Shown here: positions 44,241 through 53,218 of the stretch, in pieces
Layout: each line of letters starts with the position of its first letter
How positions within the stretch are numbered: the stretch's first letter is position 1
Origin: JAIPEI01 sp964443135
Lineage (GTDB): Bacteria; Desulfobacterota; DSM-4660; Desulfatiglandales; HGW-15
DNA: 64,000 nt
Assembly (NCBI GenBank): GCA_964443135.1
Contig: CAYUBQ010000002.1
Location: 62,001-126,000 of the forward strand
Direction: 5' to 3'
Position numbers and translations under genes: made by a program
The notes under the pieces: model-generated
Seen by the model: only the letters and a program-made list of their open reading frames with translations
What the model was told of the DNA's origin: nothing
Databases searched by the model: none

Positions 44241-44711
44241 TTCCTTGCTCGAGGTCACGGTTCTTGATCAGGTTGAAGCAGGAGGAGGTTGTGCTGGAGG
44301 CGGCGTCGTTGGCGCGTGATGGTGCGCTTCAGGAAAGAAGGGCGAACCGGACAGGCGCGGAAGATGAAGATCATCGGGTGGAGCGCAGAAGCGAGGGTGC
44401 TTGAGTTATGGAGTCTCCTTTTTGCGATAGGTTTACAACCACAACTGCCGGATTTTCCTAAAAGTGAGATTAAAAGTCAATACAAAAAAGGGTAGGAAAT
44501 GGGTTGAAATTTCAGGCTACTTTCGAATGCAGTCTGTTGGATAGAAAACTGACGGATTCGCAAAAACCGCTCACCCGCCGCTGGGTACACTATAACCTAT
44601 CGAGATCACAAGGGCAGATCTCGAAGCTTCGGGCTTTTTGCGACTCCATCAAAATTCTCTTCATCTCCAGGCCCTGCGCGTGAGAGGAAATGAGAGGAAC
44701 CCTTCGAAGGC
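44241..44711. other. Intergenic region containing a MITE copy
   Basis: There is no supported gene between the YkgJ upstream region and the dihydrolipoyl dehydrogenase gene. The AT-rich first half has only short, non-conserved frames. The second half is occupied by MITE-like copy 2 at 44550-44651. Confidence 0.5.
44550..44651 (-). repeat. MITE-like element, copy 2 (inverted)
   Basis: Reverse-oriented copy: it starts TGACGGATTCGCAAAAACCG and ends GGGCTTTTTGCGACTCCATC-A, with the internal GGGCAGATCTCG matching the CCAGATCTGCCC-type centre of the other copies. It sits about 60 bp beyond the end of the dihydrolipoyl dehydrogenase gene. Confidence 0.85.
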
Positions 44712-46103
44712 CTACTGGTGGACGGCCTCTCCGTCCGTGGCGGCGGCCGCTTCGAAGACGGCCTCGGAGAGGGTCATGTGCGGGAGGACGGTCTGCTTCA
44801 GGTCCTCGATGGTGAGCCCGTTTCGAATGGCCAGTGCGCCCAGGGAGATCAGCTCCGTGGCGGACGGTCCCAGGATGTGCATGCCCAGGACCCGGCCCGT
44901 GTCCGCGTCGCTCACCGCGAGGACGAGCCCTTCGTCCTTTCCCATGGTGCCGGCGCGGCCGTTCCGGACGAAGTAGAACTCCCCGACCCGGACGTTGTGA
45001 CCGGCCTTCTTGGCCTCGTAGTCCTTGAGGCCCACGGAGCCCACCTCCGGGTCGCCGTAGACGCAGTTGGGGACGACCAGGGATTCGGCGGAGGCCTCCT
45101 TCCCCAGGATGCCGTCCACCGCCACCATGGCCTGGGCAATGGCCTTGTGGGCCAGATAGGGTTCGCCCGCGGCGTCCCCCACCACGTAGAGCCCCTTCCG
45201 GCCGGTCTCCAGGGTAAGTCCGTGCTCGAGGAGCCCGTCCTGAAGGACCAGGCCGGCCGCCTCCAGGTTCAGGCCGGCGAACGAGGGCCTGCGGGATCCG
45301 GTCAAGAGCACCTGGTCGATTTCCAGGCGGTCCTGCTCGTGCTTGGGGGATTCCAGGGTCAGGCGGACGCCGCCCCCCTGGGTGGGCTCGGCGCCCACGG
45401 CCTCGGTCTGGGTCAGGACCTGAATGCGGCGGAGCCCCAGGACCTGCCGGTACCGGCCGGACACCCACCGGTGCTCCCTGGGGAGGATCCGCTTGGCCTT
45501 CTCGATCAGGGTCACCCGGGCCCCGAGGTTGGCGTAGATCGCGGCGAACTCCATTCCCCGGTTGCCCGTCCCCACGACCGCCACGGAGCGGGGGATGGAC
45601 TGGAGGGCCAGGGCACCGTCCGTGTCCAGGATCCTCCGTCCGTCGATCACGAAGCCGGGGCCGTACTCGGGTCTCGAGCCCGTGGCCAGGAGGATCTGGC
45701 CGGCCCGGATCTCCAGGGGCTCGTCCCCGGAACGCTCCAGGACCATCCGGTCCGGCCCCGTAAAGGAGGCCTCCCCCTGGAGGAGGGTCACGCCTTTGTC
45801 CAGGACGGTCTGGGTCACGCCGGCCACGGACTCCGCCACCAGGGCGGCCTTTCGCTCCAGGATGCGCTCGCGGTTGATCTTGAGGTCGCCCTTGAGAAAC
45901 CGGGCCTGCCTCACCCGGTCGACGGTGAGGGTGTCCTCGAGCAGGGCCTTGGTGGGGAGGCAGCCCCGGTTGAGGCAGGTGCCGCCCATGGGGCCCTTCT
46001 CCGCCAGGATCACGCGGAGGCCCTTCACCGCCGCCCTCATGGCGGCGGTGTAGCCGCCCGGGCCCCCGCCCACCACCAGCAGATCGCATCGCTCCGTCTT
46101 CAT
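44712..46103 (-). CDS. lpd: Dihydrolipoyl dehydrogenase (E3)
   Basis: The 463-residue flavoprotein has an FAD fingerprint (LLVVGGGPGGYTAAM), the redox-active disulfide GGTCLNRGCLPTKALL, an NAD-binding VVGTGNRGMEFAA, the second FAD motif GLYVVGDAAGEP and the dimerisation domain ending PHMTLSEAVFEAA (catalytic His, here HMTLSE rather than HPTxSE). It reoxidises the dihydrolipoyl arm of the E2 encoded upstream. ATG 46103 has GAGGAG upstream. Last gene of the complex operon. Confidence 0.94.
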   Translation of the reverse strand: MKTERCDLLVVGGGPGGYTAAMRAAVKGLRVILAEKGPMGGTCLNRGCLPTKALLEDTLTVDRVRQARFLKGDLKINRERILERKAALVAESVAGVTQTVLDKGVTLLQGEASFTGPDRMVLERSGDEPLEIRAGQILLATGSRPEYGPGFVIDGRRILDTDGALALQSIPRSVAVVGTGNRGMEFAAIYANLGARVTLIEKAKRILPREHRWVSGRYRQVLGLRRIQVLTQTEAVGAEPTQGGGVRLTLESPKHEQDRLEIDQVLLTGSRRPSFAGLNLEAAGLVLQDGLLEHGLTLETGRKGLYVVGDAAGEPYLAHKAIAQAMVAVDGILGKEASAESLVVPNCVYGDPEVGSVGLKDYEAKKAGHNVRVGEFYFVRNGRAGTMGKDEGLVLAVSDADTGRVLGMHILGPSATELISLGALAIRNGLTIEDLKQTVLPHMTLSEAVFEAAAATDGEAVHQ

Positions 46104-46134
46104 GAAAACGCGTTCTCCTCGCACCGCGCCGGTC

Positions 46135-47271
46135 TCAGCGCAGCACCTTCCGGAAGAGCTCCGGGGTCTCGACGATCTCCTTCACCCGGCCCAGGAACAG
46201 GGAGGCCGGCACCCCGTCGACGATCCGGTGGTCGTGCGTCAGGCAGAGGTGGGTCAGGGTCCGGATGCAGAGCTCCCCCTGGTGCACGGCCGGCTGGGGG
46301 GCGATTCTCCCCACGGCCAGGATGGCGCTCTGGGGCGGGTTGATGATCGGGGTGATGATGTCCGTCTCCACCTTGCCGCCGCTGGTGAGCGTGAAGGTCC
46401 CCCCCTGGTAGTCCTCGGGGCCGAGCCGGTTCTGCCGGGCCTTCTGGGAGAGCCGCTTGATCTCCCGGCTCATCGCCGCGAGCCCCTTCCGGTCCGCGTT
46501 CCTGACCACCGGCACCACCAGCCCTTCCTCCAGGGCCACGGCCACCCCCATGTGGACCTCGTCCCACAGAACGATCTCGTCCCCCACCAGGGTGGCGTTG
46601 ACGATGGGGTAGTCCTCGAGGGCCGAGGCCAGGATCTTGACCAGCATGTCCACGTAGGTGATCTTGGTGTCCGGGTAGTCCAGGACGAGCTCCTTTCGGA
46701 ACGCCTCGAGCCCGGTCATGTCCGTCTTGGAGACGATGGTCAGCTGGGCGCCGATCTGAAGGCTCGCGACCAGGTTGTCCGCAATGGCCCGCCGCATGCC
46801 CAGGAAGGGGATGCGCTTTTGGATCTTCCGGCCCTCCAGGTCCACCCGGGGCAGGGCGGGTGCCGGCGCAGGGGCGGGGTGCGCGGGGGGCGCCGCCTCC
46901 GCCGCCCCCTCCTCCTCGAAGGAGAGGGTCACGCCCCAGTCGTCCTCCTCCGGTGCCGGCGTCGCCGCCGGCGCGGACTGCGGGGCCTTCTTCTCCTCGG
47001 GCGCAAGACCGGCCGTGAACGCCTCGAAGGCCTCCCGGCTCTCGGCCACCACGCCCAGGAGGTCCCCCGAGGCCACCTTGTCCTTGACCCGCCTCAGGTA
47101 GAAGATCCGGCCCGAGTCCGGGGCGTAGACGTCGTAGGAGACCTTGGCCGTCTCGATGACCGCGACCTTGTCCTCCTTGTCGACGGCGCCCCCGTCGCTT
47201 CGGGAGAGCTCGATCACGGTGATGTCGGACTGCACCATGCCCAGCTTGGGCACGCGAATCTCCGTTGCCAT
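46135..47271 (-). CDS. 2-oxoacid/acetoin dehydrogenase E2 acyltransferase
   Basis: The 378-residue protein has one N-terminal lipoyl domain (EIRVPKLGMVQSD ... VAVIETAKVSYDV, lipoyl Lys in TAK), an Ala/Pro-rich linker (about 90-145) and the catalytic domain (IPFLGMRRAIADNL, GVAVALEEGLVVPV, THDHRIVDG with the active-site His). No peripheral-subunit-binding domain is visible between linker and catalytic domain, which is unusual because that domain normally docks E1/E3. It is separated from the E1 beta gene by a strong hairpin. The acyl substrate (acetyl from acetoin or pyruvate, or branched chain) is not decidable. Confidence 0.9.
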   Translation of the reverse strand: MATEIRVPKLGMVQSDITVIELSRSDGGAVDKEDKVAVIETAKVSYDVYAPDSGRIFYLRRVKDKVASGDLLGVVAESREAFEAFTAGLAPEEKKAPQSAPAATPAPEEDDWGVTLSFEEEGAAEAAPPAHPAPAPAPALPRVDLEGRKIQKRIPFLGMRRAIADNLVASLQIGAQLTIVSKTDMTGLEAFRKELVLDYPDTKITYVDMLVKILASALEDYPIVNATLVGDEIVLWDEVHMGVAVALEEGLVVPVVRNADRKGLAAMSREIKRLSQKARQNRLGPEDYQGGTFTLTSGGKVETDIITPIINPPQSAILAVGRIAPQPAVHQGELCIRTLTHLCLTHDHRIVDGVPASLFLGRVKEIVETPELFRKVLR

Positions 47272-47310
47272 GGGCTTCGACAACCTCCTTGGACGCTGGG
47301 AAAAGGGTGC

Positions 47311-47352
47311 AGAGCCCTGCGGGACCCCGGCCGGCGGGGCCCGCAGGGCTCT
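47311..47352. terminator. Intra-operon hairpin between E1 beta and E2 genes
   Basis: AGAGCCCTGCGGG (47311-47323) pairs perfectly with CCCGCAGGGCTCT (47340-47352), and the loop is itself G/C complementary. There is no U-run, so it may be an attenuator, processing or stabilising stem rather than a full terminator. Its GCCCTGCGG core is shared with the terminator at 53133. Confidence 0.65.
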
Positions 47353-47356
47353 TGGG

Positions 47357-48331
47357 TCAAAGGGCCCGCCGGACGGCCCGCACGATGGTGTCCTTGTTCG
47401 GGAGGTAGAGGTCCTCCAGGGCCGGGCTTCCCGCGATGGGCACCATGGGCGCGGCCACGCGCTGGACCGGGGCCTTCAGCAGGGAGAAGTACTCCCCCGC
47501 GGCCAGGGCCGCGATCTCCGCCCCGATCCCTCCCCGGATTCGGCCTTCCTCCACGGTGACGAGACGCCCGGTCTTCTCCACGGACTGGAAGAGCGTCTCC
47601 TTGTCCATGGGCACGATGGAGCGGAGGTCGATCACCTCCACGTCCACCCCCTCCTCGGCCAGCGCCTGGGCGGCGCCCAGGGCCTCGTAGGTCATGAACC
47701 CCACCGCCGCCACGGTGACGTCCTTGCCCTCCTTTCGGACGACCGCCTCCCCGAAGGGCAGGGTGTACTCCTCATCGGGCACCTCGCCCTCCACCCCGCC
47801 GAAGATGAGCTTCTTGGACTCCACCACGATCACCGGGTCGTCGGACCGGATGGCGGCCTTGAGCAGACCCTTGGCGTCGTACGGGGTGGACGGCTCCACG
47901 ATCATCAGCCCCGGGGCCTGGATCAGCTGGCTCTGGAGGCACTGGGAGTGTCCGTAGCCCATGCGCATGCCGGCGCCGCAGGCGGTCCGGATGGTCAGCG
48001 GGACGGTGTACTGCCCGCCGGTGATGTACCGCCACTGACCCAGGTTGTTGCAGAGCTGGTCCATGGCCAGCATGGTGAAGTCCATGAACATGAGCTCCAG
48101 GACGGGCCGCAGCCCGCTCATGGCGGCCCCCATGGCCGCCCCGGTGATGGCGTTCTCCGCGATGGGCGTGTTGAGGACGCGCACCTCGCCGAACTCGTCC
48201 ACCAGCCCGGCGGTCTGCCCGAAAGCACTCACCCGGACGTCCTCCCCCATGACGAAGACGCCGGGATCCCGCCGCATCTCCTCGGCCATGGCCTCGTTCA
48301 GGGCCTGCGAAAACGTGATGGTTCTGCTCAT
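47357..48331 (-). CDS. 2-oxoacid/acetoin dehydrogenase E1 beta subunit
   Basis: The 324-residue subunit has the transketolase-type pyrimidine-binding fold: VFVMGEDVRVSAFGQTAG, TPIAENAITGAAMGAA with the conserved Glu, GHSQCLQSQLIQAPG, and the C-terminal VIDLRSIVPMDKETL and TVEEGRIRGGIGAEIAA. It pairs with E1 alpha to form the TPP enzyme. ATG 48331 overlaps the E1 alpha stop (ATGA). Confidence 0.93.
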   Translation of the reverse strand: MSRTITFSQALNEAMAEEMRRDPGVFVMGEDVRVSAFGQTAGLVDEFGEVRVLNTPIAENAITGAAMGAAMSGLRPVLELMFMDFTMLAMDQLCNNLGQWRYITGGQYTVPLTIRTACGAGMRMGYGHSQCLQSQLIQAPGLMIVEPSTPYDAKGLLKAAIRSDDPVIVVESKKLIFGGVEGEVPDEEYTLPFGEAVVRKEGKDVTVAAVGFMTYEALGAAQALAEEGVDVEVIDLRSIVPMDKETLFQSVEKTGRLVTVEEGRIRGGIGAEIAALAAGEYFSLLKAPVQRVAAPMVPIAGSPALEDLYLPNKDTIVRAVRRAL

Positions 48332-49302
48332 TGGATCACCCCCTCTCCGGAGTAAACGTCCTGGAACAAATCCTCGATCCCGGGGTCGGGCGCGGCGAAG
48401 GCCGCCGCCACGGCCTCGTCCACCTCGGCCAGGATCCCGTCTCTCAGCTCCCGGTCCCCCTCCTCGGACAGGATGCCGCGCTCCAGGAGCTTGGCCCGGC
48501 AGAGATCGATGGGGTCCCTCCGGGCCCACTCCTCGAGCTCGTCGCGGTTGACGTAGGTGCCCGGGTCCCCGGAGAAGTGCGTGGCCATGCGATAGGTCTT
48601 GTACTCCACCAGGTAGGGGCCGTTGCCGCCCCGCGCGTGCTCCACCGCTTTCCGGGTGGCCTCGTAGGTCTTCTCGATGTCCTGGCCGTCCACGATGTCG
48701 AAGGGGATATCGTAGGCGGCGGCCCGCGGCGCGACGTCGCCGGTGGGGTAGTGGTCGCACATGTAGGAGAGCTCGCAGAACTGGTTGGTGCAGACCGCGA
48801 AAACGACCGGGAGCTTCCAGAGGGCCGCCATGCACATGGACGGGTGGGCGTCCGCCTGGTTGCAGGTGCCCTCGCCCACGAAGTAGAGGGTCACCTGGTC
48901 GGTCCCCTTCATCTTGGAGGCCAGGGCCGTTCCCACGGCGATGGAGAAGTCCGAGCCCAGGGTGGCCACCAGCCCGGGGATGTTCTGTTCCCGGTCCGAG
49001 AGGTGCAGCCCGCCCTTGCCGTGGCAGGGGCTGTCCTTCTTGCCCATGTACTCCAGCCAGATGTCCCGGGGGGCCATGCCCTTCCCGATGAACTCGCCCA
49101 CCCCCCGGTGGGTCCCGAACAGGATGTCCTCCTGCCGGAGGGGGCCGGTCACGCCCACGGCCACGGCCTCCTGCCCGGTCCCGAAGTGACCCATCAGCTG
49201 GATCTTTCCCTCCTTGAGGAGCCGGTCGTGGGTCTCCTCCATGAACCGCACGAGGATCATGCGGCGGTACAACGCCTCGAGGATGTCGTTCTGGCCGTTC
49301 AT
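48328..49302 (-). CDS. 2-oxoacid/acetoin dehydrogenase E1 alpha subunit
   Basis: The 324-residue thiamine-diphosphate subunit has GHFGTGQEAVAVGV, FGTHRGVGEFIGKG, HGKGGLHLSDREQNIPG and the TPP motif VGEGTCNQADAHPSMCMAA. AAAGGAGG precedes ATG 49302. Its size and close packing with E1 beta, E2 and E3 match acetoin dehydrogenase (Aco) and related complexes. A divergent LuxR-type gene lies across a 183-bp promoter region and is the likely regulator. Confidence 0.93.
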   Translation of the reverse strand: MNGQNDILEALYRRMILVRFMEETHDRLLKEGKIQLMGHFGTGQEAVAVGVTGPLRQEDILFGTHRGVGEFIGKGMAPRDIWLEYMGKKDSPCHGKGGLHLSDREQNIPGLVATLGSDFSIAVGTALASKMKGTDQVTLYFVGEGTCNQADAHPSMCMAALWKLPVVFAVCTNQFCELSYMCDHYPTGDVAPRAAAYDIPFDIVDGQDIEKTYEATRKAVEHARGGNGPYLVEYKTYRMATHFSGDPGTYVNRDELEEWARRDPIDLCRAKLLERGILSEEGDRELRDGILAEVDEAVAAAFAAPDPGIEDLFQDVYSGEGVIQ

Positions 49303-49485
49303 CTCCCCCTCCTTTGCGTCTCGGGTTCGGGTCAAGGTTCACCACCTCTCCACCAAGAGTATCTTGCAGATTTTCCGCCGGGAGACAATGACGGGAATCC
49401 GTCATTTTTGAGCGACCATCATTCTTGGGGGAATCGCAAAAACTGTGGTATGTTCGAGACAACGGTACGCGAAAGGAGGTGCGCC

Positions 49486-50628
49486 ATGGTCTCTTCGAGC
49501 CTCACAGCCCGGGATCACCGGGTCCTCCACGGCTTCTGCCGGGACCTTTTCACGCTGGACGACGTGGACGAGGTGCGGCGGGAGACCCTGGTCTTCTTCG
49601 AGAACCACCTGGGGGCGGAGAAGGGGAACTTCTTCATGGCCGAGTCCCCGGACAAGCCCGTGAGCTTCATGCGGATCGTCCAGCGCGGCATCGACCACGG
49701 GGCCCTTCACCACTACCGCCGATACTACTGGCAAATCGATCCCTTCTACCGGGTCTTCGCCGCACGGAACCCGCAAGGGGTCCTGGACGTCCTCACCACG
49801 GAGGACATCCTCCCCTTTCGGGAGCTGACCCGCACGGAGTACTACAACGACTTCCTGTTGCCCCAGTCCATTCACCACCAGATGACGATCCACCTGAGGT
49901 CGGACAAACAGGTGCTGGGCGTGGTGGCGCTCTTTCGAAGCCGCCGGGCCCGCGGCTTCTCCTCCCGCGACAAGAGCCGGGCCTTCGCCGCCGCCCCCTA
50001 CCTCTCGGGCGCCCTGAAAACAGCCCTCGCCTCGGAAAAGAGCCGTGCTCTCGAGTCCGTGCTCCCCGCGATCCTCCGGGAAAGACCGCGGGAGGGGCTC
50101 GTGGTCCTGGATCGGTTCCTGAACCCCGTCTACACGAACGAGCGGGCCGAGCGCCTCCTCTCCGCCCTGAACACCCCGAACGGCGAGACCGGCACCGCCT
50201 CGTTGCAGAAGGCCGTCTCCGGCCCCTGCAAGAAGATGCTTGCAGCCCGGGAGCAACGCGCCGGGGCCGCGGAGCGGGAAGGGAGCATGGATCTCGGCTC
50301 GGACGGGGCCGGGGCGAGGATCCGGCTGAGGCTTCGCCTCGCCGACGATCCGGAAAGCGGGCCCCTGTTTCTGCTGTTCCTGGAAGGGGAGGAACGAGTG
50401 GCCCGCCTGGAGGGGATCCTGAGGGAGCGGGGCCTCACCCGGCGGGAGATGGAGGTCGTTCAGGTCCTGGCCCGGGGGGCCCGCAATGCGGAGATCGCGG
50501 AGCAGCTCTTCATCAGCGAGTACACGGTGGAGAACCACCTCAAGTCCATCTACCGGAAGCTCGGGGTCTCCAACCGGACGGCGGCCGTGCACCGGCTCCT
50601 GGGGCTGGATTCCGGGAACGTTCATTGA
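49486..50628 (+). CDS. LuxR-type HTH transcriptional regulator
   Basis: The 380-residue protein ends in a LuxR/GerE helix-turn-helix (LTRREMEVVQVLARGARNAE, LFISEYTVENHLKSIYRKL). The N-terminal part looks like a GAF-type sensor (FFENHLGAEKGNFFM ... HHYRRYYWQIDPFYRVF ... HQMTIHLRSDKQVLGVVAL), followed by a PAS-like segment (GLVVLDRFLNPVYTNERAERLL). AAGGAGGT lies just before ATG 49486. Divergent placement suggests it controls the E1-E2-E3 operon; the ligand is unknown. Confidence 0.9.
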   Translation: MVSSSLTARDHRVLHGFCRDLFTLDDVDEVRRETLVFFENHLGAEKGNFFMAESPDKPVSFMRIVQRGIDHGALHHYRRYYWQIDPFYRVFAARNPQGVLDVLTTEDILPFRELTRTEYYNDFLLPQSIHHQMTIHLRSDKQVLGVVALFRSRRARGFSSRDKSRAFAAAPYLSGALKTALASEKSRALESVLPAILRERPREGLVVLDRFLNPVYTNERAERLLSALNTPNGETGTASLQKAVSGPCKKMLAAREQRAGAAEREGSMDLGSDGAGARIRLRLRLADDPESGPLFLLFLEGEERVARLEGILRERGLTRREMEVVQVLARGARNAEIAEQLFISEYTVENHLKSIYRKLGVSNRTAAVHRLLGLDSGNVH

Positions 50629-50696
50629 CCCCGAACGCCTCGACCACGCGCTCCGTACGGCTTCATCATTGGACTCCCTGATCTTCGGAGCCCCTT

Positions 50697-51121
50697 TCAC
50701 TCTTTCGCCACATCCGCGACGCGTCCCCCGGTCACTTCGACCAGGGTCTCGTACGGGACCGCGAAGATGGCGTTTTCCGAGCCCGCAGCCGCGTAGACGA
50801 TCTCAAAGCGCGCCAGTGTCTCATCGATCAACACCGGAAGCGGGGTGCGGTGCCCCACGGGAGGCACGCCTCCGGGCGCGTAGCCGGTCCGGGCGATGGT
50901 CGTCTCCGCATCGGCGATCCTGACCTTCTTGCGGCCCACTCCGTACAGGGCGCTGAGCTTTCGATCGTCCACGCGCCGATCCCCGGCGGCGAGCACGATC
51001 ACGGGCTGACCGACCGGCCACGACAAAACAGAGGCTCTTGACGATGCTCCCCAGCTCCGTGCCGATGGCCTCGGCCGCCTGGGGCGCCATGGCGGTCGAA
51101 TCGTCAAACGTCGCGAAGATG
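50697..51121 (-). pseudogene. ybaK: Frameshifted YbaK/aminoacyl-tRNA deacylase-like gene
   Basis: The N-terminal part STAMAPQAAEAIGTELGSIVK-SLCFVVAG is in one frame. The remainder is in another: VIVLAAGDRRVDDRKLSALYG, TGYAPGGVPPVGHRTPLPVL, YAAAGSENAIFAVPYETLVE. Together they give a YbaK-type trans-editing domain interrupted by one frameshift near 51020. The extreme 5' end repeats the phrase ILAAGSEDAIFATF, a partial duplicate of its own C-terminal segment, hinting at rearrangement. It is probably non-functional unless it is a sequencing error. Confidence 0.75.
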
Positions 51122-51400
51122 GCGTCCTCCGAGCCCGCAGCCAGTATCACGCACATTCAGGCGGACTTGGATTTGCGGGCATTCCAGACCGATCCGGACC
51201 GCTGAAAATAAGTTGCGCTGCCTCGTGTTATCGCAAAAGGCCTCGCTGTTTTACGCGTCCAAACGAATCACTTGAAATGGAGTTGTAACCGCCGTCAACG
51301 GCAATGGAATTCGATGATCTGTTATTCGAAAAAAGCATTATGTTGTCAGAGAACACTTATGCCATAGACATCATGGGTCATATAAGTATTATGCTCGAAA

Positions 51401-51607
51401 TTACAATTCATCTTCTTTAATTCCGGCGACCTTCATCAAATGCAGTTGTAATCCAATTTTCAAAGGCGTTTTTCCGTGAACCGGCACAGAAATACGAGCA
51501 TTTTGTCCAGTCTTTGCATAAATATGATGGCTGCCATTGATTCGCTTCAGTTCCCAGCCCTTGGCTTCGGCGAGATTACAGAATTTCTTGCCGCTGACAG
51601 TTTTCAA
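51401..51607 (-). CDS. hicA: HicA-family toxin (mRNA interferase)
   Basis: The 68-residue protein has the HicA double-stranded-RNA-binding fold: VSGKKFCNLAEAKGWELKR, INGSHHIY with the catalytic His, and ISVPVHGKTPLKIGL. It cleaves mRNA when free of antitoxin. Its start overlaps the hicB stop (ATGA). The base composition is much more AT-rich than the flanks, as expected for an acquired addiction module. Confidence 0.92.
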   Translation of the reverse strand: MKTVSGKKFCNLAEAKGWELKRINGSHHIYAKTGQNARISVPVHGKTPLKIGLQLHLMKVAGIKEDEL

Positions 51608-51807
51608 ACGGCTATCTCCATTACTTTAGCATTTTTCGATACTGAAATTTCTTGAATATCTACTGACAAGCAACCTTCTACTGCTTCATAAATATTGCTC
51701 AATAATTCGTCAAAGGTTTCGCCTTGAGTTGCACACCCCGGTATAGACGGTACTTCTGCCCAGTAGCCGCCTTCCTCTGCTTCATGTATTACCACTTTCA
51801 ATTTCAT
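51604..51807 (-). CDS. hicB: HicB-family antitoxin
   Basis: The 67-residue protein carries the HicB partial-RNase-H-like fold: VVIHEAEEGGYWAEVPSIPG, CATQGETFDELLSNIYEAVEG. No DNA-binding extension is present, so autoregulation would need another domain or the complex. AGAGGA precedes ATG 51807. Antitoxin first, toxin second. Confidence 0.92.
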   Translation of the reverse strand: MKLKVVIHEAEEGGYWAEVPSIPGCATQGETFDELLSNIYEAVEGCLSVDIQEISVSKNAKVMEIAV

Positions 51808-52210
51808 GATGTTTCCTCTCTATTGAGCACATAACGTTTGAAATCAGGCGCAGGCCAAAGAGTTGCCGAGTCAGCGTTCCTTCCCGTCTGCTGAATTGAT
51901 TGGTTAGAAGTAAGCTTTACCGTGTCCGGATATTGGCAGTAATCCATTTTCCCAAACATTAGCCTCCGGAGCATAATTCTTGACGAGTGCCCGAACTGCT
52001 AGTCTTGAACCTTCAGAACACAATGGTGATGGCGTCGCAAAAAGACCCAAGCCTTGATGGAGCCGTAAAAAGCCCTAAACCCCGAGATCTGCCCAAGGAA
52101 TATCAACGGGTTATAGTGTTTCCAGCGGCGGATGAGCGGGTTTTTGCGAATGCGTCAATGGTCCTGACACAACACCCATATCATTAAACGCCTGATCCGA
52201 CAAATCACAG
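51808..52210. other. Intergenic region upstream of hicBA with a MITE copy
   Basis: There is no gene. Adjacent to hicB, 51828-51909 has the flavour of an integron recombination site on the minus strand (CTAACCAATC ... TTTCAAACGTTATG), but no strong stem. MITE-like copy 3 lies at 52055-52157, with an extra left-end piece (TGATGGCGTCGCAAAAAG) at 52027. Confidence 0.5.
52055..52157 (+). repeat. MITE-like element, copy 3 (diverged)
   Basis: Starts TGATGGAGCCGTAAAAAGCC and ends GCGGGTTTTTGCGAATGCGT-CA. The centre CGAGATCTGCCCAAGGAAT and CCAGCGGCGGATGAGCGGG match the family with more differences. A second left end at 52027 suggests one element inserted into or next to another. Confidence 0.8.
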
Positions 52211-52980
52211 TCAAAGGATTCGATTCCAGGAGCTATTCCGTTTACTAGAGCACTCGAGCTGACTGAACCCCATCATCGAACGGCTACCTCGTTCCATGGA
52301 ACTCCCCCCCCCTGCCCACTGGTCAGCTCCGTCCCAGGCCCTCCACATCCCGCCGACACCCTGGGCTTTGTTTCCCACAAAGGCGCCGCTTGCAGGATCG
52401 TAGCCGGGGGCGAGTGGTGCTCCATCGATGTTTCCGCTGTAGGACTCTATGTCGAATGCCGAGTCGTAGATCGTGCCGCTGCCGTTGTTGATGAGGACGC
52501 TGTGGCCTCCGCCGCCCGCGTTGATGGTGAAGTTCGATACCTCACGGCTTCCGAAATCGACGTCGCAGGAGAAAGAGCCCGAAAGTGCATCCACATCCGC
52601 TGCGGCACTGTTGACGTAGACCCCCTTGGCTTCTCCGGAGTAGCCACCACATCCTCGCTCAGGAACCGAATGCGGCATCTCGAGTCCGCAAGCGTGAAGA
52701 GCTCATCGTTCTCGTGGACGGGGTCCCCTTTGGAGGCGACGAAGGCCCGTTGGTCTGCCCGATGCATCACCACCACCGTCCCTTGAAGGGCATGCACGAC
52801 TCCGGCCCGGTCGAAGCCTTCAGCGGGCGTGTAGGTATCCAGGATTCTTGAGCCTTTCAAAGCATCCGGCAGCTTTTCGGGGATTTCCGCTTGCCCAGCC
52901 GATGAGGAAGCAGGGGTTGCGAAGAGGAGACTGAGCACCACCAACAAAAGGGGAGACGGCAGCTTGGCTGTCCAGTTCAT
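52211..52980 (-). pseudogene. Frameshifted FecR-like exported protein
   Basis: The start (ATG 52980, GGAGG upstream) encodes a signal peptide (LLLVVLSLLFATPASS) and a FecR-type segment (VVHALQGTVVVMHRADQRAF, NDELFTLADSRCRIRFL). After a frameshift near 52640 the reading continues as GVYVNSAAADVDALSGSF, VDFGSREVSNFTINAGGGG, IDGAPLAPGYDPASGAFVGN, a beta-rich domain like those appended to FecR proteins. The last part is also degraded. Probably a dead surface or signalling protein gene. Confidence 0.7.
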
Positions 52981-53132
52981 TTGTCCTCCAAGGGTCATGT
53001 GACCGGAACCATTGATGATCTCAACGAAAAATGGCAGAAATTATAAGTTAGAGCGTTGAGTGAGTCAAGTACCTGTCCCGCGTCCTCTTTCTCCTCCGCC
53101 TGCTGCGGCCCGCGCATCCCCGGGCCCGCAAG

Positions 53133-53174
53133 AAGAAACAGCCCTGCGGCCGGCGGGCCGCAGGGCTGTTTCTT
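53133..53174 (-). terminator. Strong hairpin terminator of the betaine transporter operon
   Basis: AAGAAACAGCCCTGCGGCC (53133-53151) and GGCCGCAGGGCTGTTTCTT (53156-53174) are perfect 19-bp complements around a 4-base loop. On the minus strand the stem ends in TTTCTTCTT, so it fits a rho-independent terminator 44 bp beyond the binding-protein stop. Confidence 0.9.
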
Positions 53175-53218
53175 CCATTCTCCGTCGCTCTCGGCTTCCG
53201 CCTTCCCTGCTCTCCCTT

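Noticed and set aside
51828..51909. attC site as a firm feature
   Set aside because: End motifs are suggestive, but the long imperfect stem expected of attC is not convincing by eye.
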